DNA of 64,000 nucleotides from an uncultured Aquimarina sp. (GCF_947500065.1 NZ_CANMQT010000013.1:78756-142755); one strand, 5' to 3'; numbered from the stretch's first letter, positions 28,009-36,305 are shown. Numbers and translations are program-made. Notes: generated by a model not told the origin, from the letters alone.

Positions 28009-29718
28009 ATGTTTAAAAATGTAATGACAGCAGTACTTCTTTTTGCATATGTTCTAACAGGTTGTTCGCAACAAGTGACAAACACCTATGAAGGGAACTG
28101 GGAAGGAACACTAGCAAATACTAATACCTTAAATTTTAATCTCGTTATAAAAGAGTCATCAACTAATTTATATGAGCTAACGATAACGAATTTTGAATCT
28201 ACCATAAGAGAAAAGTTAGTAGTAACCAATAATAAACGTCTTCAAGGAAGTATTGATGATGATATTCATTTTGATTTGTCTTTTACCTCAGATAAAACAG
28301 CAGTCACGGGATTTATAAAAACCGGAATTTTAATGTATCACATTACTTTACAAAAAACCAATAATGGCACCTATAACGGTGTTTGGAATCCAATTATGGT
28401 GGATAGCCTGCAATCACAAACAATGTATCTAGGTGTAGAAAATAATGAGGATGGTAGTCTTGCAATGTATACGTTTTTTGGAGATCAACGATTTACAGGA
28501 ACTTGGATTAATGGTAGTGAAAAAGAAGGAGAAGCTATTGTATTTAGAGATTATAAAACAGGTCTTAGATTTAGAGCTAAACTTCTAAAAGATACTATTG
28601 CATTAGAAACTTTATTAGGCCAGCAAACCGTAACGGTTACGAATTTTAAACGTTCTGATATTGATTTGTCATCTTTAAAACCAAGTGGTCCTAAAAATCA
28701 AAACGTCAACAAACCAGTAGCGTTGAATGATGGTTGGATCACAGCAAGTACTGCAGATGTTGGTGCTACAACCGCTTCTTTATCGAAGTTAATTGATGAG
28801 GTAAATAAAAAAGAACTACCTAATACACACAGTGTACTTATAGCCAAAGAAGGAAAACTAGTATTCGAAGCGTATTTTGACGGACACAATCCTAATATTT
28901 CTCATGATCAACGATCCGCATCCAAGAGTATTTCTTCTGCAATGATTGGGATTGCCATAGATGATAAAATTCTAGCAGGCGTAGACCAAAAATTATATGA
29001 TTTTATACCTCAGGAATTTCAATACACGAAAGATCCTTTAAAATCTAAGATCAACTTCGAAGATTTATTGACGATGAGTTCTGGATTAGATGTGGATGGT
29101 GACGCATCAGAAAATAACTATCAGAGTTCTGATAATTGGTTAAAAACAACGCTAGAAGCAAAAATGACACACGAGCCAGGAACACACGCTAATTATGGTT
29201 CTGCCAATCCATATTTATTGGGGGTAAGTTTAGACCAGCAATTGCAATCTCCATTAGAGTTGTATATAGAAAAAAAGTTGTTTGCTCCATTAGGGATTAC
29301 CAATTATATCATCCAGACAGAGAATACAGCAACAACCCCTTATTTTGGAGGTGGTATGTATTTAACGCCAAGAGATATGCTAAAGTTTGGGCAATTGTAT
29401 TTAGATAAAGGGAAGTGGAAAGGAAAACAAATCATTTCTGAAAGCTGGGTAGCAGCATCCTTTAAAAAATACAGACGATTACAAGACGTAAAAGACAAAA
29501 ATGAATATGGATACCTATGGTGGCATAAAACCTATACCGTAGGAGGTAAGAAAGTCGAATCTATAGAAGCAAGAGGTGCTGGTGGACAATATATTTGCGT
29601 GATCCCAGAATTACAATCTGTAGTGGTAATCACCTCTGGGAATTATAGAAGCCGAAAATTACTACAACAACCAGAGAATATACTTGCGCAATATGTACTT
29701 CCTGCGATTGTTAAATAA
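28009..29718 (+). CDS. Serine hydrolase lipoprotein, class C beta-lactamase family
   Basis: The 569-residue lipoprotein (lipobox VLTGC, Cys19) has an about 200-residue beta-rich N-terminal domain and a C-terminal class C beta-lactamase/penicillin-binding-like domain. The catalytic SxxK is S303-A-S-K306 in DQRSASKSISSAMIG, the Tyr motif is in HANYGSANPYLLG, and the third motif region is EARGAGGQYICVIPE (H/K-x-G replaced by AGG). This family contains esterases, D-aminopeptidases and amide hydrolases and usually not true beta-lactamases. It follows an AraC regulator on the same strand. Substrate unknown. Confidence 0.88.
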   Translation: MFKNVMTAVLLFAYVLTGCSQQVTNTYEGNWEGTLANTNTLNFNLVIKESSTNLYELTITNFESTIREKLVVTNNKRLQGSIDDDIHFDLSFTSDKTAVTGFIKTGILMYHITLQKTNNGTYNGVWNPIMVDSLQSQTMYLGVENNEDGSLAMYTFFGDQRFTGTWINGSEKEGEAIVFRDYKTGLRFRAKLLKDTIALETLLGQQTVTVTNFKRSDIDLSSLKPSGPKNQNVNKPVALNDGWITASTADVGATTASLSKLIDEVNKKELPNTHSVLIAKEGKLVFEAYFDGHNPNISHDQRSASKSISSAMIGIAIDDKILAGVDQKLYDFIPQEFQYTKDPLKSKINFEDLLTMSSGLDVDGDASENNYQSSDNWLKTTLEAKMTHEPGTHANYGSANPYLLGVSLDQQLQSPLELYIEKKLFAPLGITNYIIQTENTATTPYFGGGMYLTPRDMLKFGQLYLDKGKWKGKQIISESWVAASFKKYRRLQDVKDKNEYGYLWWHKTYTVGGKKVESIEARGAGGQYICVIPELQSVVVITSGNYRSRKLLQQPENILAQYVLPAIVK

Positions 29719-29960
29719 ACTCGGACTTCGACTTCGCTCAGTTCTCGAAATACTCGAACCCTGAGGTTCTCGAAGGGTGAAAATAATAGAATAACGAACC
29801 AGATTTCTACTACGCTCAGTCCTCGAACAATGCGAATGCTGAGCTTGTCGAAGTGGTTGTCGAATGGTAAGGGAGTTCACCTTTCTTCAGAATATGTTTT
29901 TGGAACAGGCGCAGGCGACACATTTAGTTATACCTTTACATATGACCGTATAAAAAATAA
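29719..29960. repeat. REP-like repeat cluster and possible gene remnant
   Basis: Units such as CTTCGACTTCGCTCAG, CCTGAGGTTCTCGAAGGGTG and GCTGAGCTTGTCGAAGTGG, in alternating orientation, fill 29719-29865. These are REP-like and recur at 30863-31060 and 33296-33395. From about 29880 one frame reads VHLSSEYVFGTGAGDTFSYT and ends at a stop at 29965-29967. It looks protein-like and may be the 3' remnant of a lost gene, but it is too short to assign. Confidence 0.5.
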
Positions 29961-30047
29961 AATATAATTCATCCAACCGAAATTCATATTGTTCCTACGA
30001 TACCTTCTCCAATTCGATTACAAGAATATGGTGTTGGTATTTTTGTT

Positions 30048-30836
30048 GTGGCTTTAACGAAATCAGCGTTAAAAAAGGTGCTAAAGAAAAATTTCATTAG
30101 GGTTAATGATGTGATTGCTACTTCGGCTACTATAATATGTGGTGGTGAGCGCATAAGTTTGTGTATTCCGGATAAGGTTAATTTAAATAATAGATTGGTT
30201 TTTCAGCTTACGGTTTTATTTGAAGATGAGCATTTAGCCGTGATTCATAAACCCGCGGGTATTTTGGTAAGCGGTAATAGTTTTAAAACGATTGCCAATG
30301 CCTTAGCTCAAAACATTAAACGAAGTACTCTTCCTGATGCTACAACACCTCAACCCGTTCATCGATTAGATTATGCTACAACTGGTGTTTTGTTGGTTGG
30401 AAAAACGAGTAGTAGTATTCGTGTTTTAAATAAAATGTTTGAAGATAAAAAGATCGAGAAAATATATTATGCGATTACTATTGGTGAAATGAAGGATGGA
30501 GGAAAAATTACATCAGAAATTGATGGTAAGAAATCACAATCGAATTATAAAGTACTCGAATCAGTTTTCTCCAAGAGATTCGGAAAACTGAACCTAGTGA
30601 AATTGAAACCTCAAACAGGAAGAAGGCATCAATTACGCAAGCACCTGCTCAGTATAGTTAATCCGATACTAGGAGATAAGGACTATGGAATAGAGCATCT
30701 AATTTTAAATGGCAAAGGTTTGTATTTACATGCGTATTCGTTGGATTTCATACATCCCTTTACACATAAAAAAGTCTGTTTTAAAGATGAATTCACTCAA
30801 AGATTTGAGAAAATATTTACTGCTACAATAGAGTAG
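30048..30836 (+). CDS. RluA-family pseudouridine synthase (start uncertain)
   Basis: The protein has an N-terminal S4-like RNA-binding segment (KSALKKVLKKNFIRVNDVIA) and the RluA catalytic domain: HKPAGILVSG, VHRLDYATTGVLLVGK with the catalytic Asp, and LKPQTGRRHQLRKHL, ending with HAYSLDFIHPFTHK. It isomerises uridines in rRNA or tRNA; the target is unknown. The GTG at 30048 is the first conventional start in frame. However, the same frame remains open back to 29961 and encodes EIHIVPTIPSPIRLQEYGVG just before it, which looks like the normal N terminus of flavobacterial homologues. The true start may be a rare codon (ATT at 29967) or the start has been lost. Confidence 0.82.
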   Translation: MALTKSALKKVLKKNFIRVNDVIATSATIICGGERISLCIPDKVNLNNRLVFQLTVLFEDEHLAVIHKPAGILVSGNSFKTIANALAQNIKRSTLPDATTPQPVHRLDYATTGVLLVGKTSSSIRVLNKMFEDKKIEKIYYAITIGEMKDGGKITSEIDGKKSQSNYKVLESVFSKRFGKLNLVKLKPQTGRRHQLRKHLLSIVNPILGDKDYGIEHLILNGKGLYLHAYSLDFIHPFTHKKVCFKDEFTQRFEKIFTATIE

Positions 30837-30862
30837 GATTTCCTCAAATCCCAAGAAAGAAC

Positions 30863-31060
30863 CCTGAGGTTTTCGAAGGTTGATGAACCGGACTTCGACT
30901 TCGCGAATGCTGAGCTTGCCGAAGTGCAGTCCTCCCGCATCGACTCCCACGAAACCTGAGGTTCTCGAAGGTTGACGAACCGGACTTCGACTTCGCTCAG
31001 TCCTCGGATACTGGAATCCTGAATGTAGTCGAAGTGGTAGTCGATGGGAGAGGTGACTCG
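30863..31060. repeat. REP-like repeat cluster
   Basis: Two 41-base copies beginning CTGAGGTTYTCGAAGGTTGA occur at about 30864 and 30956 with two mismatches. Related units (GAATGCTGAGCTTGCCGAAG, CCTGAATGTAGTCGAAGTGG) lie around them. They match clusters at 29719 and 33296 in kind, and extend the gap between the pseudouridine synthase and AraC genes, where no gene is seen. Confidence 0.65.
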
Positions 31061-31090
31061 AAGGATGAATCACACAACTACAATAATCCC

Positions 31091-31169
31091 AAAACCAGCA
31101 AGACACATGTTGCTCGTTTTTTTATTAAGAGAAATTTATGTTTCTTTAGAAAACGTTTGTAGAAAGTAA
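31091..31169. repeat. 79-bp direct repeat, copy 1, including a terminator-like hairpin
   Basis: Copy 1 of a 79-base sequence that recurs at 33455-33533 with four substitutions. It starts with a hairpin (AACCAGCAA ... TTGCTCGTT, one C/G mismatch) followed by seven T, which probably terminates the pseudouridine synthase transcript. It continues through CTTTAGAAAACGTTTGTAGA. Both copies follow a REP-like cluster. Confidence 0.85.
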
Positions 31170-31214
31170 TAGCAGATACTACATAACTTCATCTGTAATC
31201 TCTAATCCCAATCA

Positions 31215-32345
31215 ATGAATTTTACTTTTTTTGATATTTTAATAATTTTGGGGTTAGCATTAAGTTTTTTCTTAGTTGTCTTAATATTTTTTTCAAAGTC
31301 TTTTAGAAAAGATGTTCACTACTATTTTGCTACAGCAATCATATCAATCAATTTTTTTCTAATTATTACTCAATTTGAAAGCTTTGTTCCCTCTAATGGA
31401 ATTTTAGAACTAATCAGTTGGGAGTTTTTATTCCCTTTTGCTTTTATGATGTTTTCATTAAAGGCAATACGGCATCCTTTAAATTCAAATAGAAAAATTT
31501 GGTTTTTAAGTATTCCTTTTATATTGTTTAGCTCTTTTCAATGTATAGATTTCTTTTTTGATTTTGATGTTTATGATTGGTTGGTTGGATATGATGAAAA
31601 CAAGCTGATTTACATTATTGAAGCAAAAACGATATTTTTCTTACTTTTTTCAATCGCGCTCATTGGTTTTTCATACTTTAAAATTAAAAATGCAAACACA
31701 CTATACAAAGCAGAAAGAAAATGGTTAAAATTAAATAGCTTATTTCTCTCCTTTTTTCTGTTAATTTGGATCCTCAGCGGAGTAATTGACACAATATATG
31801 ATTTCCCAGTTTGGGAATATCTACTTGTAGTTCTCGCAATCTTTTTAATGATAATTACTTTTTTCGGAGTGCATCATCTCAATATTTCTGAACAAAGAAA
31901 GCAAATATCAAAATTAGTAGTAAAAGGTTCTATTCAAAACCATAAAGAAACAATTGCAGAATTAGAATTAGAAAACCTAACCACTTTAAGTTTATCAAAA
32001 ACTAACAAAAAAATAGAATTACTTATTTCGCTTATGAAACAAGAAAACTATTATTTGGATTCGAATCTTACACGTACTGCAGTAGCAAAAAAGTTAGATA
32101 TAAGTGAAGGGTATTTAAGTGAACTTTTAAAAACAAACTTACATACAAATTTTAATGATTTCGTAAATGAATACCGAGTAAATCATAGCATCAAAATGTT
32201 TCAAAATAAAAAGTTTGACATCTTTACTATTGAAGCCATAGGTTTTGAAGCGGGGTTTAAATCTAAAAGTGTATTTTATAATTCATTTAAAAAGGTCAAG
32301 AAAAAGTCGCCAGGTATTTATAGAAAGGAATTAAAAATGTCCTAA
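31215..32345 (+). CDS. AraC-type regulator with N-terminal membrane domain
   Basis: The 376-residue protein has about seven hydrophobic segments in residues 1-225, then a linker (HHLNISEQRKQISKLVVKGS) and a C-terminal AraC helix-turn-helix domain ending IEAIGFEAGFKSKSVFYNSF and KKVKKKSPGIYRKE. This design, common in Bacteroidota, suggests a regulator that senses a membrane or extracellular signal directly. The SGNH lipoprotein gene begins 104 bases downstream on the same strand, so both may be linked functionally. The pair is bracketed by the 79-base direct repeats. Confidence 0.88.
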   Translation: MNFTFFDILIILGLALSFFLVVLIFFSKSFRKDVHYYFATAIISINFFLIITQFESFVPSNGILELISWEFLFPFAFMMFSLKAIRHPLNSNRKIWFLSIPFILFSSFQCIDFFFDFDVYDWLVGYDENKLIYIIEAKTIFFLLFSIALIGFSYFKIKNANTLYKAERKWLKLNSLFLSFFLLIWILSGVIDTIYDFPVWEYLLVVLAIFLMIITFFGVHHLNISEQRKQISKLVVKGSIQNHKETIAELELENLTTLSLSKTNKKIELLISLMKQENYYLDSNLTRTAVAKKLDISEGYLSELLKTNLHTNFNDFVNEYRVNHSIKMFQNKKFDIFTIEAIGFEAGFKSKSVFYNSFKKVKKKSPGIYRKELKMS

Positions 32346-32448
32346 AATATCAGGATTACTGATATTTCAATACTTCTCATCAGTTTAAAAGTAGAAATTT
32401 AAATCATACTCAAGCGATATTTGTATTTATAAATAAATCGTAAATACA

Positions 32449-33225
32449 ATGACAATGATGATTAAATTTGAAAAAACAGGAATTACCTTTCGTTTAAATA
32501 CTTTAATTATATTAATAATTACAACCTTTCTTTTTACAAGTTGTGATAATGATGATGATTCCGAACCAAAACCGCTAAGTACCTCTATTAATAAAATAAT
32601 GTCTTTGGGAGCATCAAGAGTTGAAGGAGCACGTCCCGAATTTGAAAGTTTTAGGTACGAGCTTTGGAAAGATTTAAAAGAAAATAATTGGACTTTTGAT
32701 TTTATAGGCACACAATTAGATGAAGCTTCTTATCCTGTTTTCAATGGTGAGAATTTTGATATGGATCATGAAGGAAGAGGCGGCTGGACTTCAGGCCAAA
32801 TTTTGAATGGACTAAATGAGTGGCTTAGTCAAACAGGTTCACCAGATATTGTTCTATTTAGTTCACCAGGTGGAAATGATATTTTGGAAAGCTTAGATTA
32901 TAACCAAACGATATCAAATATCAATGCAATTATTGATGCTTTGCAAGCAGATAATTCAAATGTAACAATAATCATAGAACAGCCTGCTCAAGGACGTTCT
33001 GACTTTATGACGACTGAATTTACCAATGCCTTTAACCAAATTAGACAAGATGTAGTAACAATTTCAAATGAGCAAACTACAACAAGTTCGCAAGTACTCA
33101 CTGTTGATATGTTTACAGGGTTCACAGATATTTATTTAGCAGATGAAGTTCATTATAATGAAGCTGGTGCGGAGTTTATAGCGACTAGATATTATGATGT
33201 GCTTCAAAATATACTTAGTAATTAA
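32449..33225 (+). CDS. SGNH/GDSL hydrolase lipoprotein
   Basis: The 258 residues start with a lipoprotein signal (TTFLFTSC, lipobox TSC followed by DNDDD). An SGNH domain follows: block I IMSLGASRVEG (Ala in place of Asp in the usual GDS, Ser retained), RGGWTSGQI (Gly block II), SSPGGNDILES (Asn block III) and LADEVHYNEAGAEFIATRYY (Asp-x-x-His, block V). SGNH enzymes deacylate sugars or lipids at the cell surface. In-frame ATGs at 32455 and 32458 are alternative starts. Exported to the periplasm or outer membrane; substrate unknown. Confidence 0.85.
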   Translation: MTMMIKFEKTGITFRLNTLIILIITTFLFTSCDNDDDSEPKPLSTSINKIMSLGASRVEGARPEFESFRYELWKDLKENNWTFDFIGTQLDEASYPVFNGENFDMDHEGRGGWTSGQILNGLNEWLSQTGSPDIVLFSSPGGNDILESLDYNQTISNINAIIDALQADNSNVTIIIEQPAQGRSDFMTTEFTNAFNQIRQDVVTISNEQTTTSSQVLTVDMFTGFTDIYLADEVHYNEAGAEFIATRYYDVLQNILSN

Positions 33226-33696
33226 AATACTGAAACTTAAATATCTAATTGCTTTAAGTTCGATTTGTATACTTTTTGGTTCGCTTTAGAATACTCTTGC
33301 TCCGAACCTTGAGCGTAGTCGAAGCACAGTCCTCGTAATAGAAAAAAACCGTCAATTCGAGTGCTTCGACTTTAGGAGAAGAGTATCGAGAATAGGTTTT
33401 TGTAGTATATATTACTATTAAAAGTATTATTCTTTTTCGATAAAACAATTGCCTAAAACCAGCAAGACACATGTTGCTGGTTTTTTTATTAAGGGAAATT
33501 TACGTTTCTTTAGAAAACATTTGTAGAAAGTAAGGATACATGAAATTATGTGTTTACAATGGATTGTAAATAGTTACAAATGGAAATAAGAATATAAAAG
33601 AAATTTATCCAATTAGGCATATCAACATATCCTAAGTAATTTAAACGTAACTAAATTGATAAAATCATATCTTATATGTGATAAATTATAAATATT
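33226..33696. other. Intergenic region with REP-like unit and direct repeat
   Basis: This 471-base gap has a REP-like unit at about 33296-33330 (CTTGAGCGTAGTCGAAGCAC) with a partner containing GTGCTTCGACTTTAG near 33361. The second 79-base direct repeat is at 33455-33533. The last 160 bases before the lipocalin-like gene are AT-rich with nothing recognisable. Confidence 0.5.
33455..33533. repeat. 79-bp direct repeat, copy 2, with intrinsic terminator
   Basis: Copy 2 of the repeat seen at 31091-31169. Its first 33 bases (33455-33487) form an intact terminator: AACCAGCAA, loop GACACATG, TTGCTGGTT and seven T. Copy 2 has a perfect stem where copy 1 has a mismatch. It lies downstream of the SGNH lipoprotein gene. 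Confidence 0.85.
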
Positions 33697-34197
33697 ATGA
33701 AAAGAACATTCTTAATTATTGTTTTAATAGTATTTACTTTTGGATGTAAAAATGACGATGAATCAGATAACCAAAATAATGAAATTTCAATTATTGGAAA
33801 TTGGAAATTAATTGATTGGTACGATGATACTCCAAAAGATATAAATAACGATGGAGAAGAATCAACTGATTTGTTTTCTCAATGGAATGGTTGCAGAAAA
33901 CAGAGCACATTGATCCTTTCAAATGATAATACAGGAAAAATCGTATATAATGGAGGGAATAATAACCCAAAATGTCCTCCTGGATTTGATACTGATGATT
34001 TCTTTCCAACTCACCCTTGGACCTTCGATGAATTAAACCAAACTTTTACCTTAATGGCTTATGATTATTCAGATTCATATGAAATCATAGAATTATCTTC
34101 TGAAATACTTATATTGAAAGGTTCTGGGTTTTTTACATGTTGTGATTCTGAAATCTCTTATTATACTGGTGGTTATTTGAAATTTGAAAGAGAATAA
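33697..34197 (+). CDS. Lipocalin-like domain lipoprotein
   Basis: A 166-residue predicted lipoprotein (VFTFGC lipobox, Cys17) with an acidic tail after the Cys and a beta-barrel pattern starting IIGNWKLIDWYDDTPKD, the GxW strand typical of Bacteroidota lipocalin-like proteins, and ending YYTGGYLKFERE. Two Cys pairs (GC/KC and CC) may form disulfides. Ligand unknown. It is immediately followed, in the same reading frame after the stop, by a 2OG oxygenase remnant. Confidence 0.72.
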   Translation: MKRTFLIIVLIVFTFGCKNDDESDNQNNEISIIGNWKLIDWYDDTPKDINNDGEESTDLFSQWNGCRKQSTLILSNDNTGKIVYNGGNNNPKCPPGFDTDDFFPTHPWTFDELNQTFTLMAYDYSDSYEIIELSSEILILKGSGFFTCCDSEISYYTGGYLKFERE

Positions 34198-34536
34198 AAA
34201 CTACTTACAGTAAGGTACTGGTTTGATTTGTTAGGTTTCCATCAAGAGTTGCAACTAACCAGATATTCTGAAGGAGGTTTTTTTGATTGGCATGTAGATT
34301 TTGGTGCAGGAGAAATTTCTGCTAGAAAACTAAGTATAACTATGCAGTTAAGTGATGCTGATGCTTATGAAGGTGGTGATTTACAGTTTATGGTAAATAA
34401 TAAAATAGTGAATGCTCCACGAGAAAAAGGAACAATTATCATTTTCCCATCTTTTGCCATGCATAGAGTTACGCCAATTACCAAAGACACCCGACAATCT
34501 ATTGTTGGTTGGGTTTCTGGTCCACCCTATAGATAA
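34198..34536 (+). pseudogene. 2OG-Fe(II) oxygenase C-terminal remnant
   Basis: From directly after the lipocalin stop the frame stays open and reads RYWFDLLGFHQELQLTRYSE, then FFDWHVDFGAG with the HxD iron ligands, FPSFAMHRVTPI with the distal His, and DTRQSIVGWVSGPPY with the 2OG-binding Arg. This is the catalytic C-terminal half of a PKHD/prolyl-4-hydroxylase-like protein. The about 90 residues that should precede it are missing and the only in-frame start is TTG at 34228. It most likely is a decayed fragment, although the active-site residues are intact. Confidence 0.65.
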
Positions 34537-34572
34537 CAGGTTAAAAACATACATCTAAATCTTTACAGCTAG

Positions 34573-34594
34573 TATATTTGATATATCAAATATA
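34573..34594. promoter_or_regulatory. 22-bp perfect palindrome, probable MarR operator 1
   Basis: A perfect palindrome with core TTTGATATATCAAA lies upstream of the MarR gene and covers the -33 box TTTG (34577-34580) of its promoter. The core recurs 30 bases downstream. Confidence 0.8.
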
Positions 34595-34606
34595 TTTATA
34601 TTTTTG
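34577..34606 (+). promoter_or_regulatory. MarR-esterase operon promoter
   Basis: The -33 box TTTG is at 34577-34580 and the -7 box TATTTTTG at 34599-34606, with an 18-base spacer, matching the Bacteroidota promoter consensus. The predicted mRNA start is about 34613, giving a leader of only about 12 bases before the ATG at 34625. Confidence 0.75.
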
Positions 34607-34607
34607 T

Positions 34608-34619
34608 TTGATATATCAA
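34608..34619. promoter_or_regulatory. 12-bp palindrome, probable MarR operator 2
   Basis: TTGATATATCAA repeats the core of operator 1 with centres 30 bases apart (about three helical turns) and covers the predicted transcription start. This suits autorepression by the MarR protein encoded just downstream. Confidence 0.75.
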
Positions 34620-34624
34620 GTATT

Positions 34625-35062
34625 ATGATTTTCAATAATCCCTCGTCAACTATATTTTACGCTATAGAAGAAGCTATAAAAGCGTATAGGAAATTGAGTG
34701 CAAAAGAAATTAAAAAAGTAATCTCAGATATCACCGTAGATCAAGCTTTAATACTTCAAATTATAAGTGAAAATCAAATTACTCAAACGGAAATAGCAGA
34801 TTTAATATTTAAAGATTATGCTTCCATGACACGTATCATTAGTTTAATGATTAAAAAAGAGTATGTCATAAAGACCGTGAATCAGCAAGACAAAAGAGCG
34901 GCGGTATTAAAAATCACCAAAAAAGGAGAAATCTCCTTAAAAAAACTAACACCTATTATCAATAAAAACAGACAAATTTCTACGAACGGTATCAGTCAAA
35001 CCGAATTAGAACAACTAAAAACTATTTTAAATACAATTACCCAAAACTGTAAAATTAATTAA
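34625..35062 (+). CDS. MarR family transcriptional regulator
   Basis: A 145-residue winged-helix repressor. The recognition region is TQTEIADLIFKDYASMTRII, and the wing is YVIKTVNQQDKRAAVLKITK with the conserved D-x-R. I place the start at ATG 34625; an in-frame TTG at 34604 lies inside the -7 box and cannot be used. MarR proteins usually repress their own operon until a small aromatic or lipophilic ligand binds. Two palindromic operators overlap its promoter, and the esterase gene follows without any gap (TAA then ATG), so the esterase is probably the regulated function. Confidence 0.92.
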   Translation: MIFNNPSSTIFYAIEEAIKAYRKLSAKEIKKVISDITVDQALILQIISENQITQTEIADLIFKDYASMTRIISLMIKKEYVIKTVNQQDKRAAVLKITKKGEISLKKLTPIINKNRQISTNGISQTELEQLKTILNTITQNCKIN

Positions 35063-36283
35063 ATGAAAGTACACAAAACAGGACTCGTAATAGCACTATT
35101 GATCTTTTGCTTTAAAGGCTATGCACAATTCAATCAAAATGATGAAAAGCAATTAGTGATTGGGAATGTAGATAGTTTGTTTTCCGAAATACTGCAAGAG
35201 CAAAGAGAGGTTTGGATACATACACCTAAAAATTTTGACAATACAAAAAAGTATCCAGTGATATATGTGTTAGATGCGTCTAATCAGTTTTATGCTGTTA
35301 CTGGAATGCTAAAACAATTAACACGGTTAAAAATCCCAAAATCAATTATTGTTGGTGTTACAAATACGGATAGAACAAGAGATTTTACACCTACGAATGT
35401 AAAATTTCAACGTGGACATAAATCCGAAACTTCTGGAGGTGCGGGTAATTTCATAAAATTCATAGACCAAGAATTAAAGCCATTTATTAATAATAAATAC
35501 CCAATAGAAAGCAACAGCACTATTATTGGTCACTCTACAGGTGGATTATTTGTACTGTATTCTTATCTGTATCACGAAGATGTTTTTGATAATTATTTAG
35601 CAATAGATCCAAGCCTTTGGTGGGATAAAGAAGACCTAGTAAAAAAGACTGAAAGTCAACTTGCTAAAGGAAATCGGAAAGAGAAATCATTATATATCGC
35701 AGTAGCGAATAGTATTGGTAAAACAATGGATACCGTAAAAGTAAGAAAAGATAAATCGGTTCCAACTGAGCAGATTAGAGCGAATCTAAAGTTTCATGAT
35801 ATATTGGTGAAAAATAGTAAAACGCTTAATTTTAATTGGGAATATTTTAAAAACGAAGATCACGGAAGTATTGTAATACCAGCTCAGTACAATGGATTAC
35901 GATCTATTTTCTCTTGGTTTCCGTTCCCGGAAATGTGGCGTTTTAATACACCAAAAAAATATTCTGTTAAACAATTGATAACCCCATTTTATTCGCATTA
36001 CAAAAAAATAAGCAGTCATATGAATCGCGAAATAAAGCCCGATTGGGCGCTTGTAAATGATATTGGTTCTTTTATGCTAGAAGGTCATAAGCTTCCCAAA
36101 AAGGCATTAGCATATTATGAAATGAATTTAGATTTCCATCCTGATAATTCCAATAGTTATCTAGCATTGGGTAAATTCCATGCAGCGGAAAAAAATAAGG
36201 TTAAAGCCATAGAATACTTTACAAAAGCCATTGAGATGGATGGAAACAAAGAAGCTAAGACTGAATTGGATAAAATGAAATAA
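35063..36283 (+). CDS. Secreted alpha/beta-hydrolase esterase (esterase D/Fes-like) with C-terminal TPR
   Basis: The 406-residue protein has a signal peptide (cleavage after KGYAQ), an alpha/beta-hydrolase domain of the putative esterase family, and two or so TPR helices at the C terminus (DNSNSYLALGKFHAAEKNK, VKAIEYFTKAIEMDG). The nucleophile elbow is IIGHSTGGLFVLY (about residues 155-167), the acidic residue is probably in LAIDPSLWWDKED and the His in NEDHGSIVIPA. Relatives hydrolyse carboxylic esters, including siderophore or feruloyl esters. It is cotranscribed with the MarR regulator. A clear terminator follows at 36306-36343. Confidence 0.88.
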   Translation: MKVHKTGLVIALLIFCFKGYAQFNQNDEKQLVIGNVDSLFSEILQEQREVWIHTPKNFDNTKKYPVIYVLDASNQFYAVTGMLKQLTRLKIPKSIIVGVTNTDRTRDFTPTNVKFQRGHKSETSGGAGNFIKFIDQELKPFINNKYPIESNSTIIGHSTGGLFVLYSYLYHEDVFDNYLAIDPSLWWDKEDLVKKTESQLAKGNRKEKSLYIAVANSIGKTMDTVKVRKDKSVPTEQIRANLKFHDILVKNSKTLNFNWEYFKNEDHGSIVIPAQYNGLRSIFSWFPFPEMWRFNTPKKYSVKQLITPFYSHYKKISSHMNREIKPDWALVNDIGSFMLEGHKLPKKALAYYEMNLDFHPDNSNSYLALGKFHAAEKNKVKAIEYFTKAIEMDGNKEAKTELDKMK

Positions 36284-36305
36284 AATATTTACTGAAATTA
36301 GTAGT

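Noticed and set aside
28009..29718. True beta-lactamase/antibiotic resistance gene
   Set aside because: It has a lipoprotein signal, a large extra N-terminal domain and lacks the KTG-like motif of class C enzymes; fits the general serine hydrolase family better.
29662..29880. Minus-strand ORF of 72 codons with repeated RTERSR
   Set aside because: The repeated residues come from translating REP-like palindromes; no gene-like composition outside them.
30726..31106. Minus-strand ORF of 126 codons across the REP cluster
   Set aside because: The translation mirrors the repeat (RTERSRSP and similar) and overlaps the pseudouridine synthase 3' end; not a gene.
34604..35062. Longer MarR start at TTG 34604
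   Set aside because: That codon overlaps the -7 promoter box, so it would not be in the mRNA; ATG 34625 is used instead.
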